DNA from: Amblyornis subalaris
Lineage: Eukaryota; Chordata; Aves; Passeriformes; Ptilonorhynchidae
Assembly (NCBI GenBank): GCA_018881555.1
Contig: JACAXG010000055.1
Span: 2,808,583 to 2,872,582, forward strand
Reading direction: 5' to 3'
Length of the DNA: 64,000 nucleotides
Below, piece after piece: positions 19,782 to 33,700 of this stretch (position 1 is the stretch's first letter; every line of letters begins with the position of its first letter). The translations under genes were made by a program, and so were the position numbers. Below the pieces are notes generated by a model. The model was not told the DNA's origin. It worked only from the letters and a program-made list of their open reading frames with translations, and did not search any database.

Positions 19782-22399
19782 ATATCTCATAGGCATGCGG
19801 GTGGTTACACTGCGTTTCAATCTCCCACTGCTGCTCTGGCAACACCCAAGCCTCATCAGTAGTTCCCACAAGAGCTTTTGACTACAAAAGATTAAGAAAT
19901 TCCATAGAGCTAAAGAGGAGAAACACAGCTGTCATAAATCCATGGACTATGTACTGGTCAATGGAGAACACAGTTTTTTATATATGCATCCTAACATGTC
20001 AAAATGAAACCTCCACCTGAAGTACATCAGATATGGAATATCACTCCAATGCAATGATAAAAAATAAGCTAGTCTCATAAACCACACATGAAGCTTTGCC
20101 TTCTTCAAATCTTCTTGCAACAAGATTCCCTTCTCATACTGCAGAGCTCCTTCCTCTGTGTACAGGCATCTCCACTTCTGACCAATAAGATGACCTGACA
20201 GAAAACACTGGCAGACAGTAACAAAAATGGCCACTATTTTGACTTCTTTTTCCTCTCACTATGGCCGTGTGATGGATTACTTTTAACAGAATGACTCACA
20301 AGTGTATAAATGGAAATTAATTTTTGACTTTCTCTTTGGCATGTTATGTTGTAGTATTTAATTTCTGCCTTTCTCTTTGGCATATTAAATTATAGTGTCT
20401 CTAGTCCTTCTATTAATAAGATATATTCAGAAAGCATGCTGTTGTTGCTTCAGTATCCTCAAGTTGCCACTAGCAACAAATTCGCAAGTTTTGAAGGAGA
20501 GGGAGAAGAAGCACCCTTTACTCTCTAACAGCCCTATCTGACCCTGGAAAAGCTAGCAGATTTAACTTGACTTGGCACCAAAACCATTTAAGTCTCTGAC
20601 CCTTTGAGGTCAAATATGGACTCAAATATTAATTCGTAACTAAATTACAAAATACAAGATTTAGTCTTTATCACAAGACAGTAACCCCTTCAAAGAAGTA
20701 TATATTCCATTTACATGTAAGAAACTATATGAAGACAACTGAAGACAAAGGAAGTAAAATGAGCTGAAGTAGACCAACAAATGCAGTATTTCACACCCCT
20801 TTCTATCTATTTAACAGCCTAGTAGAAAAGATTTCATAGGAACAGTGCAAACGTAACCCTTCACTTGTTATCTAATGCAGTCAAGCAGCCACGTACCTCT
20901 CACTTTTTGTTTTGTTTTGACCCCAAAGCAGCCTCGCAAAATGTAATCCTGACATCATGTGAGTATCTCAGTGCAAAAATGCATTTTTCATGTCCATGTT
21001 TAGTTAATGCTTAGAAGACCCATTCATCCTGTTAGTGTGAATGCATCATGCTCTGGATTATGTCTGGGAACTCAATTCTTTGGGCAATGAGAAAAGGGTA
21101 AGCAGACATCACTGTAGAAACGCTGAGGGATGTAACTGTAAGGTGAAAAACACAGAGCCTGAAGGAACAAGGTTGCATGACTAAGTCAGCAATTAGAAGA
21201 ACCTCTCTGCCTGCAGCAAACACAAACATTCATCGCAGTGATAAATTCTGGATGCACCAGTTGGAACTCTATTGATACCAAACTTCTGCTTATTAGCCTT
21301 GCTTTCAAGAAACTGAAACAAGCATTTTACAAGAACTCTTTACATTAACAATCGTAACTCTTTTTCACAAACAGACTTTCTTTCAAAATAAAGGATTGAT
21401 CTCAATCCTTCCAAAATTACACAACTCCCCTCCCAAATTTCCAAATTCTAGCAACATTTCCTCAGATCTCTTCATGAATCCTCCTAGCATTTTATGAAAC
21501 TACGAATGCTTGCACTACAGTAGCAGTAAAACTGATAAAAACAAGCTAAACAAGCAACTTAAATTTTTAAACATAATTATTAGACATAAGTTGCAGATGC
21601 TTATCATTCAAGAACTCTCTGTTAGTGTTCAACAGTCTGTAAAATTCTTCCATTTTTAGTATATGTGGCCATATATATATGAAATACAATACATAAAATG
21701 CCTGCTTTGAGTTTTTCTCTGTATACTGCTCATTCATGTTAATTTAAGCATTGATTTTCCCAACAGAAATAAGTAAAAGCAGCAAAAAGATTGCCAAGTC
21801 CAGCTGCAGTTGAAAGCAAGCAAATGGAAAAATCACAGATATGTGTTTTTCACAAGAATTCATTCTCACCCAAATACAGACAAATAACAAGCAACTGAAT
21901 TTAGCTTTGTTACCCTTTACTTAATCTGTCTTCTTGTCTTCATAGAGGCTGTAACAATTATTACTCTTCAGACACATGGAAACACTTTTCATTTGGATAA
22001 CGTTAATAAACTGATCTTGAAGAAAACAGTAACTTAAACTCCTTGGGTTAAAAAGTATCCTTTTTTAAGCNCCTAGATATCTGAATTTTGCTTTCGTTTA
22101 CTTTCCAGACTTCTTAATGCAAAACCTACAGCTGATCCCTTGCTCAACAACCTTATAGAATATGGCATATTTTATTTATTTTATGCAGATGTTGTTTCCA
22201 AAAGCCATTGCATTCAGCATGCTCTCCTGTCACATGTTCCCTCAACGAAGAGGTCATCATTCTCAGTCTGTAAGATTCCTCCATGTGCTCTTTGACTTTC
22301 CAGATGTTTCCAGGGAAATGCCTTTCCATCCTTTATTCCCAACAATCATTTGTCTTGCAGGCTGCAGAGCCCATCTTGGAGCTTCCCATTATTTTTGAA
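19782..22399. other. Intron stretch without recognised features
   Basis: AT-rich intron DNA. No gene, RNA or repeat family was recognised. Confidence 0.55.
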
Positions 22400-24000
22400 G
22401 CCTGCAAGTGAAGTACTTTTCATCTGAATGGATCTTTTCAGGAGCATCAGGAAAGTCACCCCAGTATTGAAAAGCACTGTCCAACCTGGCTTGGATGAGG
22501 CAGTTTTGGATACTAAATACTGTGACAATTCCTGTTGAGATTTTCAGAATCTATTTTGTGTCACCAAATCTGAGAATAAGGGTTATCAGACCATCTGACT
22601 CATCCCAGACTTGGCATGCTTTACCTCACAGCATGGATGCTGGATGATTCACTTATTGGAATATTCCTATTTCCAACAGCAAGTGAGAGTCTCATCCATG
22701 GTGGAAAAGCATTCAAGGAATCCCAGCTGTGGTGATATCCCAGAAGAACTATCTCCCTTGTAGAGAAGATGCAACTGTTCAAGAGGCACCTGCCTCCTAG
22801 AGTGAGATCTTTCCACATCCTGTGCCTTGCTACCAGAACACTATGACTGAAGCTTCCTCTACCAGGTCAGTAAACCATACAGCCCAGGAAAGGAAGCTCA
22901 TCTTGTAAAGGTAAATTCTGCATCCAGTTTACAACAGGAAGTGGACAGCAGCTATTACTTCCATGAGGCTACGGCCTCCAGTCCACCTCTTTTCAGGAGT
23001 AACCTTATCTCAAGGTTTCTCAGCGAAAGGGAATGGTGTTTGCTGTACCTGATCACCACACAGAGCTGTCTGAAAAACTGAACTCTCCTATTCCGNGTTT
23101 CAAAAGTCTAATGACCAGGACAACTGGCATGGCACAATAAAGATCAGAAACACTGCTGTGCTGAGTCCTAATGGCAGTAAGGGACAGTGATACCATGACT
23201 TCAAACCCATGACATTTTAAAAGCAGAAAAAGTGAGGTCCAAGGAACACGGCAAGCTTACTGCTGCTGAAAATGTAAATGTTAAGGTGTTATGTTGGTGA
23301 CAAAGCTTCTGATTTGACTGGTGCTAAAACTACGACACACTACATATGTTTGTGATGTACTGCCATGACTTTCACTGAGACAGTGTCAAAGGCAGCTACT
23401 GGCTCAGTAATCTGATAAATTTCAGAGAAGACTTCAAGCTATGTAGACTCTCAGTTATTATGAATGGAAGAGAGCTGAAGGAAACTCAAGAGTTGAGACA
23501 CTGTGTTTCGGGAGACAAAGCTGAGTAGAACTGAAAGTGTAGAAGGCTCATCTCACTTTATAGACCTATAGTTACTGCACAAACGTGGTTTTCTCCTGAA
23601 TGAAGATGTGTATACGCAGTCAGTGCCACTGTGCACACAGGCTATCACTGAGAGTTTTGATTTGCTAAACCTCTGAAAACACGATAGCTGAAGCACATGC
23701 TGATTGCAGGACGGGATGGAGATATTCCACTATAAAACAAGACATCCTTAAATCATCAGCATGACACGGCAGCCGAGCCTTGGACAGCTGTAAAATGCCT
23801 TTGGGCTTAATCCTGATTGATAGTGTGGGTGCCAGACATAGGAAGAGGCTAATATTCCTCCATGAACATTTTATCTACTTGGATTTCTACAAGAGTCCCA
23901 GCTAGGATAAATCAGTTCCCTTTAGACATTTGATGAATTGTTGCTAGGCAACATCAGACACAGACTAACTGTATAGTGCCAGGGTTGGGAAAAAAAGATG
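22400..24000. other. Unassigned segment of higher GC
   Basis: About 1.6 kb of balanced-composition, low-repeat sequence that stands out from the AT-rich intron on either side. No ORF above about 80 codons and no repeat family was recognised. It could be an eroded retroelement, an old pseudogene, or part of a noncoding transcript. Boundaries are approximate. Confidence 0.35.
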
Positions 24001-24155
24001 ATGATTCATTGGGATGAACAGAGCCCTTCACACTTCTAAAGAATACTGCTTCCAGCTCGGTTCATCTTCTCAGAAGGTTTAACTTCTCAGAACATCCCAC
24101 TTAACCGAGGTGGAGCAAGTACTTTGTGTGTAGGAGGAAAACGGAAATGCAAAGA

Positions 24156-24310
24156 GATCACAGAACCATGTAGGTCAGAAAAGACCTTTAAGGTCATTAA
24201 GTACAAGCATTAACTCAGCACTGTCAAGTCCATCACTAACTCATACCCCTAAGCGCCACATCCACACGTTTTAAACACCTCCAGCGTTGGTGACTCAACC
24301 ACCCACTCAA
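24156..24310 (-). mobile_element. CR1 LINE 3' fragment
   Basis: Reverse-complement CR1 tail: GATCACAGAACCATGTAGGTC, AAAAGACCTTTAAGGTCATT, CACTGTCAAGTCCATCACTA, then GCGCCACATCCACACGTTTT and ACCTCCAGCGTTGGTGACTC. It is diverged, and 5'-truncated near 24310. Confidence 0.88.
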
Positions 24311-25386
24311 CACTCAAGAGGAGCAAAGCTGCATCCTAGTCACATCAAAACTGCAGTCCTAAGAAATCCCTCCCCTTAATGACTCCTAGTACTAAGTACC
24401 ACTGAAGGATAACAAAGGGTTGAAAAAACAAACAAGCAAGGATTATCTTTTGGAAATCCAAAGAATATAAAGAAAACCAGAGCGACAGGATTGCCATAAA
24501 AGAAAAAAAAAGAAAACCATTTTTTTTTAAGTTCTCAAAGACCTTTGTGAAAATTATTTTAAAAGAGTTCAGAAGGTGAAAACTAACATGAAAAGGCCAG
24601 GAAACTAAGCCTCAGTCTATTTTGTCCCTGTTTGGCCTCAGTACAAAACTTCCTTTGTCCTCAGTACATAAGCCTCCTCGCTATTTCCAAGCAAATATAG
24701 CAGTTATAATTGTGTATATATTTAACAGTGGTTTTCTGTAATGTTAGATAGAACTAAAAACTAATTTTCTATTGCAAACAGCAAACAATAGGTTTCAATT
24801 TCTATTGATAGATGTATCTACTTTTCCAACAAATTTATAAAAATTGCTAAATGTTTTTGAGCCTTGAAATACATTTCCTGTCTAAAAATGTAGGTCTGCA
24901 TCTCTTCCCTTGCATAAAAATACCAACCACAGCACAGCATCAGCCTTTCTTCCAGTGCCACTGTGTTGCCATGGCAACTGGACCCGATTTCTACTGCCAA
25001 CATAGGTTCCATGTAAGCAGGAAATGAGCTTAAGTAATATTTATATAAGATGCAACAGAGAACATATATACAACATTTAAGATTTCACTGGAGGCCTCCA
25101 GAGTGGCTGAAGCAGCTTTAAGTATTCTCAGACTGTTTCTATCAGACATTCAAAGTATATTTTCATTGCTATCCTCAAATGCATAGCATAGGAAATGCAC
25201 ACATATGTGGAATTCAATATATTCCTTTCTCCTTCTTGTTCTCAATCAAAAAGACAGACGAGTTCAATACTTNATAAGTAAATAAAATCACGTGCTCTTC
25301 AATAGTTCTGTGAAGAAACTAGAAGTTAATTTATTCCTTTAAGAGGAAGACAATTCTTTCTGCCTTACTCTCAAAAAGGCATGATA
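24311..25386. other. Intron stretch without recognised features
   Basis: AT-rich intron with an A-run around 24503-24530. Nothing else was recognised. Confidence 0.55.
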
Positions 25387-25390
25387 GAAG

Positions 25391-25836
25391 TGATGCCTAA
25401 AATAGCAGTACCTGAAACAGAGACTGAGCAAAGTTAGTGGATAAAGGTAGGAATTTATTGAAGGTCTTCAACAGGTACACCCAGGGCAGTACAGAGCCCG
25501 GCTGAGGCCAAAGCTTCAGCTAGGCTGGACCCAAGATGGACAACGATCACGAGTTTTCCCCACAGATATAGGTTTGGTACATTTGCATATCAGAAGTTAA
25601 CTGTCCAATTACAGTTCCAGGTAATGAAGTAATATTCTCCCATTCACCCTCCTCCCAATTCACTTTTGTTTATACTTAGGCCTAGGATGGCGACCTTGGT
25701 TCCCAGGCCTAGAAGGAATTGTTTTGTCTAACCAGAATGTGAAGAGAGCTTGCTTAGCACATAATATGGAGTTCAGAATTACACACTAGTACAGTCCAGG
25801 ATTAGAAAAATCCAAAAGCTAATACTTAAGGCATCG
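25391..25836 (-). mobile_element. Short ERV LTR, about 446 bp (probable solo LTR)
   Basis: Ends form imperfect inverted repeats: TGATGCCTAA on the left and TTAAGGCATC(G) on the right, the last base apparently mutated from A. GAAG flanks both sides (25387-25390 and 25837-25840), a candidate 4-bp target duplication as in class I (gamma-like) ERVs. Internally, the minus strand carries AATAAA at about 25451 next to CAATAAATTCCTACC, as expected for the R region, so transcription is likely leftward. The sequence resembles a short songbird LTR family as I remember it. No internal viral genes remain. Confidence 0.7.
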
Positions 25837-26054
25837 GAAGACTGAAGGCTATTTTTTGCAACACAACCTGAAACAAAGGAAAGCCAACCTAATCTTCAGT
25901 ATTCCCCTTCTTTTAATAGGATAGCATGTCTTTCTTCTCTTTCTCCCAGCCCCTTTAAAATTTTTTTCTGTAAAAATATTGTCATAAAAACACTGCCACG
26001 CAATTCTGGTGTGGGTTTGGTGGTGGTTTTTTTCCCCTGAATACAAGCTGTGTA

Positions 26055-26235
26055 TGCCCACAATCACAGAAGGGACCTCTGGAGGTCATCTGGTCAAACA
26101 TCCTTGCTGCTCCAGCAGAACCACCTAGAGTCAGCTGTCCAGAACCATGTCCAGATAGCTTACTTGGAATATCTCCAAGGATGGAGACTCCACCACCTCT
26201 CTCATGGGCAACCAACCTGTGCTGGTGCTTAGCTT
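26055..26235 (-). mobile_element. CR1 LINE 3' fragment
   Basis: Reverse-complement CR1: CAATCACAGAAGGGACCTCT, GGAGGTCATCTGGTCAAACA, GCAGAACCACCTAGAGTCAG, TGGAATATCTCCAAGGATGG, AGACTCCACCACCTCTCT, then GGGCAACC with CTGTGCTGGTGCTTAG. It is 5'-truncated. Confidence 0.92.
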
Positions 26236-27150
26236 TCAGCACCAGGCATGAGATCAGGAGACACATTCAAACTTCTAAACAGCAAACAATCCACTGGATG
26301 ATGCTCAAGAAACATTTTCAATACCAAAACAACTGTAATAGCCAGCTTACTGTAAAATGACGTAACACAAAATACCTTTCAAGCCTATTTAAAGGAGTGG
26401 TAATGCTGCAGAGACTTCCACAGAGAAGAAAAAAAACTAAGTCTGATTTCCCTCACCTCTCTTAGACTTTCTCAGAACAGTTTTTCCAAGGCAACATGTT
26501 TTGAAAAGAACTACTAGTCTTAAACAATTTTGGTTTTTTAGATCTGGAAGAATTTCTGACTAGGAATTTGAGAGTGCAAGACACAGAGGCTACGCACATT
26601 CTCTACATGTACACAGCCTGAGGAAGACTCAAAGGCTGATTCAAATCCTTGATCTGCACGATCAGAAACATAATTTTTACTTCAAGTAGTTAGTTCTTCC
26701 CTATGCCATAAAGCCAATACTCCAAATCTATTACTAGAGTCAAGTCTTACCCTCTTTCTCACCTATTTAGCCCNTCTTCCAAATAAAATGCTTTAATGTT
26801 GCAAACATTAACTGGAATAAATTATCTTGAGGACAGAACGGGCTATTCTAGGTCAGTTCAAAGATCCAGACAGATCAATAACCTACAGGTAGAAAAACGG
26901 CTACATGCAGATGTCAAAGGAAAAGCATAAGAGCAAACTAAGCAAACAGGGATCCTTCCTCCCATAAGCAGTTCCGTGGTCTCCACCAAACAGCAGCTCA
27001 GAGGCCACCAGATGCAATTCCTGTGGATCTAGTACCTCCCACCTGATGTTTACTCCACAAATCTATCCAATTCCCCTTTGAGCAAATGGAAACTTCTAAC
27101 ATCCATCTAGTATGCTATGAAATTCCAGAGCATACTTACACTTTTTCCAG
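26236..27150. other. Intron stretch without recognised features
   Basis: AT-rich intron. No gene or repeat was recognised. Confidence 0.5.
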
Positions 27151-27159
27151 AAGATCACC

Positions 27160-27725
27160 GTCTTGTGTTTGTTCTGCCATCTTGTAGCTTCAACTGATAT
27201 CCTCTGATTCTTGTCCTGAAAGCCTGTGAACATTCATTCTGCAGTCACCTTCTGCCTAGCACACAATTTTAGAGACATCTACTGTACACCCTCTGCCATC
27301 TGTTTGTCAGCCTTGAAGAGTCCTACTCAATTTTGTCTTTCCTCACAGGAAAGCTGCTCTACGATTCAAGATCCTACCCTTCACTCTTCCCTGAACCCTG
27401 TCATGCTGTACTCTTTGTATGCAATATTCCATAGGCGACATGTGGAGGGTGTATATTTTGGTATAATGACATTTTCTACCATGTTGTCTCCTCCTTTGCT
27501 TCTAATCAAGCATTTGCCTCTTTTTATCACTACTGAACACAAAGCTGATGCTTTTATGAAAAAACTATTTCAACAGTAGTAACCTAAACAATGATTATCA
27601 CCTCAGAATCCTTTATTTTATATGAAAAGTTATGAGTATTTTTCAATGTGCATTGCTTCAACATTTATCTAAGCCGAATTTAATTTGCCATTTTGACATC
27701 CAATATGCTGGTATGAGTATAGTGA
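27160..27725 (-). mobile_element. Ancient CR1-clade LINE relic (pan-sauropsid type)
   Basis: The order of blocks follows the reverse complement of old CR1 copies familiar from turtle, crocodilian and relict mammalian sequence: GATTCTTGTCCTGAAAGC, CATTCTGCAGTCACCTTCTG, GTCTTTCCTCACAGGAAAGC, GTGTATATTTTGGTATAATG, CTACTGAACACAAAGCTGAT, TTTTTCAATGTGCATTGCTT and GAATTTAATTTGCCATTTTG. It is highly diverged, much older than the avian CR1 copies with intact tails in this window. Confidence 0.75.
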
Positions 27726-30700
27726 ACTGGGCCTGATGTAGTTTTTTGACCGAGATCCACCAAGATAAAAATGAAAAAGAAGGCATGCATATCCTTCCAT
27801 CACATAATATAATCAAAATAAGTTTATTTGTATCTTCTGGAAAACAAAGATTTGATTGTAGTTTTTTTTGTTTGTTTTTAACATCCTAGGTCTATGACTA
27901 GCTCATATAACTGTGACTCCCCAGAACTGTCTAATTATTTCCTAATGAGAGTGTGATTATGGTATGAGTTATTAAATCTTTAAATAGAAGTAGATTAATC
28001 AGTAGCTCTAAAAGGAAATGACATTTCCTTTTAAAATATCATTTTACATAAAAATAATTATGTATCTCATGAATTTTAAGTAAATAAGATTCTAGAATCT
28101 TAAAGAGACCTGAAATTTAAAATATTTACCGAAGTCATACACAAAGACTCCTGTTCTGCTTTAGTTAACATCAGACAGCCCCACGAAACTTATACTTTGC
28201 AAAATAATGCAGAGAAGACATACTCTCTAAGATAATTTTATCTTTGGCTCGAAAATACTACTCAGGTGTCATCTCTCTTGAAAAGAGCATATGCAATTTA
28301 TAACCTGGAACTTCAAAACAGTCATCGTATATAAAGAAATTCAGGTTTAAAGAAGAAATAATTGTCATTGACAGGAAGAAAGTATCGACATGAAAATACT
28401 AGGTACTACAGACTAAACTAACAGAGGAAAATAGTGTTCATCACTGCAATTCTGACACCATATGTCAGGCAGAAAACATGTACCTACCTAATTTAGAAAG
28501 GTGAGGAGACTATTAGAAACCTAGTTGACTTCAACTGTCTACAACAATGGCAGAAAAAAGGGGCAATTCACACGAGACAAGTAGTAAAAATAGGTATTTA
28601 ATTTCAAATGAGCTTTATTAAAAATAATTGTGCTTTTTTATGGGGAGATTAGAACAACTGAGAGACAGGGCTACTTAAATTTCAGTGATAATTGTTTACA
28701 CTCCCAGAACACGAATAAAATGAACCAAATGTGTTACAAAACTAAATTTTGATCAGAAAAACAACACTTCTCTGAAAACAGCTGCACTAAAAATATCCTA
28801 GTGACAATAGGTAAAGGTAATTGAGAACAACTTTAAAATCAATCGCTTGAGCTTTGTTGTTAGCTATTTACAGAAGCCTGGAATCACTGTAGGCCAGACA
28901 GCTCCATGCTTACAGCAGATTTTGGCTAAGCAGTCTAGAGAAGATCACAGTTTCTCCAGGCAATTTATAAATTAGTAGAAGTCTTCCCACGTGTTTGTAG
29001 CAAGGCAATACATTGAAAATTTTATTAACTTTTGCAGTGTGGTATGTTTTATTTTCATTTCATTATTACAATTGCAAGGAGACCTGGACTTTATAACGTT
29101 ATTTATTATTTTTCAGCTGATGGGAATATACTCAAATAAAGATCCTACAAAACAGTAGCAAGCTGCAACTTAACCCACTAACAAAAAAGTAGTTTTCCCT
29201 TCAGCTATTTCTGTACAAACTGCTGTTCTCAGAGATGCCTGTTATTTACCTATGTCTATCATTAAATAAAAAGTAAAAAAATCTTTACCAATCATTAAGA
29301 TCTATAAAAATGAATAATAAAACAATTCGAGTTTGAAAGCAGCTGGTCCTTTATGTAAATGAGAACTCTAGTACCAGAGTGATCTTTGTTCACACAGTCT
29401 GACATTCAGCAGCATTCTCAGCCGTACCTTCCACAAAAGGTGTACTTTTCACTGCACATGAACAATGTACACATTTCTCAGTACTGTTAGGAATTTTAAG
29501 ATAAGCTGGGCAAAAGGGTAAGATCACTGTAATAAATACAACTAAATTAATAGGAATGAATCCTTCAGTGAAAACTGCTTTTTAAATATAAAATACTCGT
29601 TTGCACTTAAATTTCATGGTAAACCTGAGCAAGTTTGCTCTGAATTTCTTTAAAATTATTTTTTTTTACTGTCAGATCCCACTGGAAAAAGCACCACACT
29701 GCCTTATGTGCTAACACACAATTACATGTAGTTGAAATGGTTTCAAATGGTATTGCCTAATAATCAATGACTAGAAGCAAAATTGTTATTATAAAGTGGG
29801 TTTTAAGCTCTGCAGGTATTTGGCGTTTGTTTGTTTGTTTTTCCAATCTGTAGAGTAAAATACAGATCTAAGCTAGGACAAAGGTATATGAAGGGAATAT
29901 TTCCCCGTTGATCTTCAAGGCTTTGCTCACTCCAGCCTCTCTGCACAGAGCCCTCAGCTGACCCAGCCCAGCGAGAGCAGAAAACAATCATAAGATATAA
30001 ACAGGAATATACATTCATTTATTTCCTGTATATTTTCTGACTCTGCCAAGTGTTTCGATCAATTAAAGGAAAACGGGGACACTGAAATGTGACTTAGCTC
30101 ACGTTTTCTTGCTTGATTTTGAACCCTGACTGAGAACTGAAGCTACCACGGCCTCCACCAAAAGAAAGGCTTTTGGTTCAAGAGTGGAGATCACCGCAAA
30201 AGGAGTACGTGAGTACAACGATTTTACTTGAGTTGAGAGGCAAAAAACCCCTGCATTGTTTTGGCCCTTCAGCTTCTGCCCCTCCTTTTTTTGCCATTTA
30301 TTTCAGGAATTTATCTATGGTAAGTGTTTAATACTCAGTTAAGTGATGCACTATGCCAATGAAGCAAACCACACGAAACGAAACGTCAGGAGTAGACAAA
30401 AATTAAGCACTCCCTCTCCTTTGGCAAAGTATAGGCTGGTTAAGGGCCTATGAAAAAGTAATTTGCAAAATACAGTTCTTAAAACCCTCAACTGTGATAT
30501 GTAACAGAAGGATCAGAATGCAGTATCACTCTGGGGACTGCAATGAAACAAAAACATCAAGAATACACACGTATACAAGCAAAGGAGCATGCACACACAA
30601 CCCCAACACAGATGCTTCAAAAGATACATAATTTTGAGGGGGTTTTTTCAAAAAAGAGATTTGATGCACAGCCATCATACAATTTCTAAGCTCCAGATGC

Positions 30701-33700
30701 ATTTTAGCACAGCTCTATCAGATATAATGAAAGCAAAAGATAATCACAGTGATTCTGTAGATCACAAAATTTTGCAACAAAATTTTGTTCAGGTTGAGGG
30801 AATTCTCAGGAACCAGAAACAATGTGAGCAAAATTGCTGCTACAGTTTTAAAAAAATATGGCAATAATTTGCATTGCAATCAATGCGCAGTGTAAAATAC
30901 ATGTTGACAGACTCCACAGTGAAATGAAACAGTATTATTCGCTCCTTACAAAACAAATCTAGGATTTCAGGGTCATATAAATACTGGGGATGAGGGCCTT
31001 AAGAATCACAGTGCAAGACATTATTCCAGATGTCCTCTAAGAAACACAGAAAAATGTCTGAAAACAGGTTTGAGAGAAGTGCAAAGCTTTCCATTTTCTT
31101 TAGATTATTTGTTATTTGTATATACATTTCTGGCTTAGGAAGGATTTTCTTTNAAAATTCAAAAGCAACAGTCGTTCTGCACGTTTGTACAGGAATGGTT
31201 CTTTAGGAAAAGGTAGAAATATTGGAAAACGTAACTTGTTTGTTGCACTGTTACTTCCCATGCTCTACTCACTGTTGTTTAATCCTTATAGAGTGGGGGT
31301 TTAAATCGTTACAGAAAATCAGAACCTGGATGCATGTACTCTTAGTGCTACATGTAACTACAGCTAAGAGAGAGCTCAAACTACAGCATTCTCCCACTCA
31401 TATATGCACTGTAAACGGAGTTAATCACCTGAAAGGCAGCTGCAGACTGCCCTGCCTCCATTCCCAGTGGTGGAGGAGCCAGGACAGAAACAAGTGAAGG
31501 GGTAAGGCCTGCAAAGCCACACTTTTTTTTTGATGCAGAAGAGAATATTGCTGTGGCAACATTTGTGAAATGAGTTGCTACATTTTGTTTTTCTCAGCTT
31601 CTGACAGTTCTGCAAGGCTAAATAACCGAGCATATAATTCCATGCCTAAACAGAGTATGGATATAGACTTAAGAGAAATCCCTACAACGCCTGCAATACT
31701 GTGACATTTTGGCTTTTTAACTTAAATTACATTGCTCTTTGAAAGACACCGGAAGAAATTCACTAGTGGGAAATAATTTACTCCTGGAAAAGATCAATTC
31801 TAAAAATGAACAGACTGCCTAAACTGCTAAAACCCTTACAACCCCCAGATTCACCAAGCAATCTACCTGAAAAGCACAGGTATTTGAAACACACTAGTTT
31901 TATTTAGCCTATGGCCGAAAATAAAGTAACAGTCTTCTGCCTGCATTCTTCTTCTACCTCAGATCAAATAATGATTAGGAACTACACCCAAAGGACCCAC
32001 AATAATTTGCTAAACTTAAAACTTCAGATTTTTTTTTTTACTGCAAAATTGCATGAGCTTAAATAAAACTAATAAATTAATCTTCTATTAGCTAAAAATT
32101 ACTGTAAATTAAATTAAAAGGACATGTAATGATTGTGTCATTAAGTATATTCCTGCACTAGTGACTACAAAGACTGGACAAACTCTTCTGCAAGAAATTA
32201 AATGCTTAAGGTCAAAAAGAGAGAATGTGGCTACGAACAATGTGCTCTTCCATATTTTTCCTTGAAATCAAAATAATGAAAAAAATAAAATAAAAACCAG
32301 CAAGTAATTTAAAACATATATTTTCTTAGAAATACAATCTTGCAGGCCCCATTTTCACAGCTCAAAAACCAGTTCAAACCAAAGGAGGCCATGTTTTGCA
32401 GAACCAGTCTCCTAAAATAAACATGCAAAAAGGACAGCAAAGTTCAGAAACTACTGCTGCAATAGTGTATGAATAGAACAGCAAGTGACAGTTTTGGAAG
32501 TCTGCTTTCAAAACAGGAGAACCTGCCCTCAATTCTCCCAGGATAGGAGAGTTAGTTAAAACACTCTGAATACAGGGTCTAATCCACACTGAAAGCTTAT
32601 AGATGCAGGCACACTCTTCTGCCAACTTAAATTCAAAAGCCATGATGGGCCATACTTCAAAAAGACATAAATCTAATTCGTAACACAAACAGCTCTCAAA
32701 CTGTTATCTCTTTTACTCCTCACACCTAATCTACAATATTTTGGAAACATTGCAAATAATTAGATAATTTTAAAAGGACACGTTATCCTGAATGGTAGGA
32801 TAAAGAAACATTTTATGAAAACTTGAAAATGACAGTCAAACATCAAAATGCAAAATAAAGTCACCCAGCATTTGTTATANGACTCAGTCCTCACCTGCAA
32901 GTGCACCATGGTGGTGATAAAACTGTAAAGGCCCGAAGATAAGAACAGCAACAATCTTTCAATAAACAGTTCTTGACACTGGGAATGAAAAGCAGGCTAG
33001 CATTCAGGCTCAGAGTTGTTCAACAAGACTGACAGTAAGTTGGTTTCTGTTACAGCTGAGGAAAAAACTCGAAGCCCAAAGACATGTTCACTTTTTCTAA
33101 GCAATTTGATCTAACGAAAGCAAAAGGTATTCTGTAATATTAACAATTTGCATTGCAATGTTATTTCAAAAAACCACTCTCTTCATAACCCTGTACCCAT
33201 TTAGATGATGGACAAAGCAGTTACANGCAGTACTAGCAACGACCCTTCTGCATACCCAATGCAGAAATCTTCAAATAAAGGCTCACAGATTTGACTTCAT
33301 CTCCATTTCTCCAGGAGGTGCCTTTCAGCACTTCCTCAGTGTCAGCTGCTCCAGAACACCACCTCTGTGTTCACTACAAGAAGACCTCTCCAGCAGGCTG
33401 GCTGCCAGGCCCTCGGGCTCAGCTCCATGTCCTTCTCCCCAGCACATCCACCAGCTTTCCACAGGGTGAGATCTCCACACTCCTCTCCAACACTGGGTCC
33501 CAGGAATTTGGGAAGCGCACAGAAAGTGTGAGAAGTGCCTGAGCAGGTACACACCGATAAGCACAGCCAGTTCCAGGCTCAGCTACCCCAGGCACAGTCT
33601 GCCTGGGGTGTGCTCCGAAGGCACTGAAGGCACAGTAAGGGATGCTCAGCTCACTGCTCTCCAGAGTCCCCCTGAAGTCTTGTCATTACACCTCAACGCA

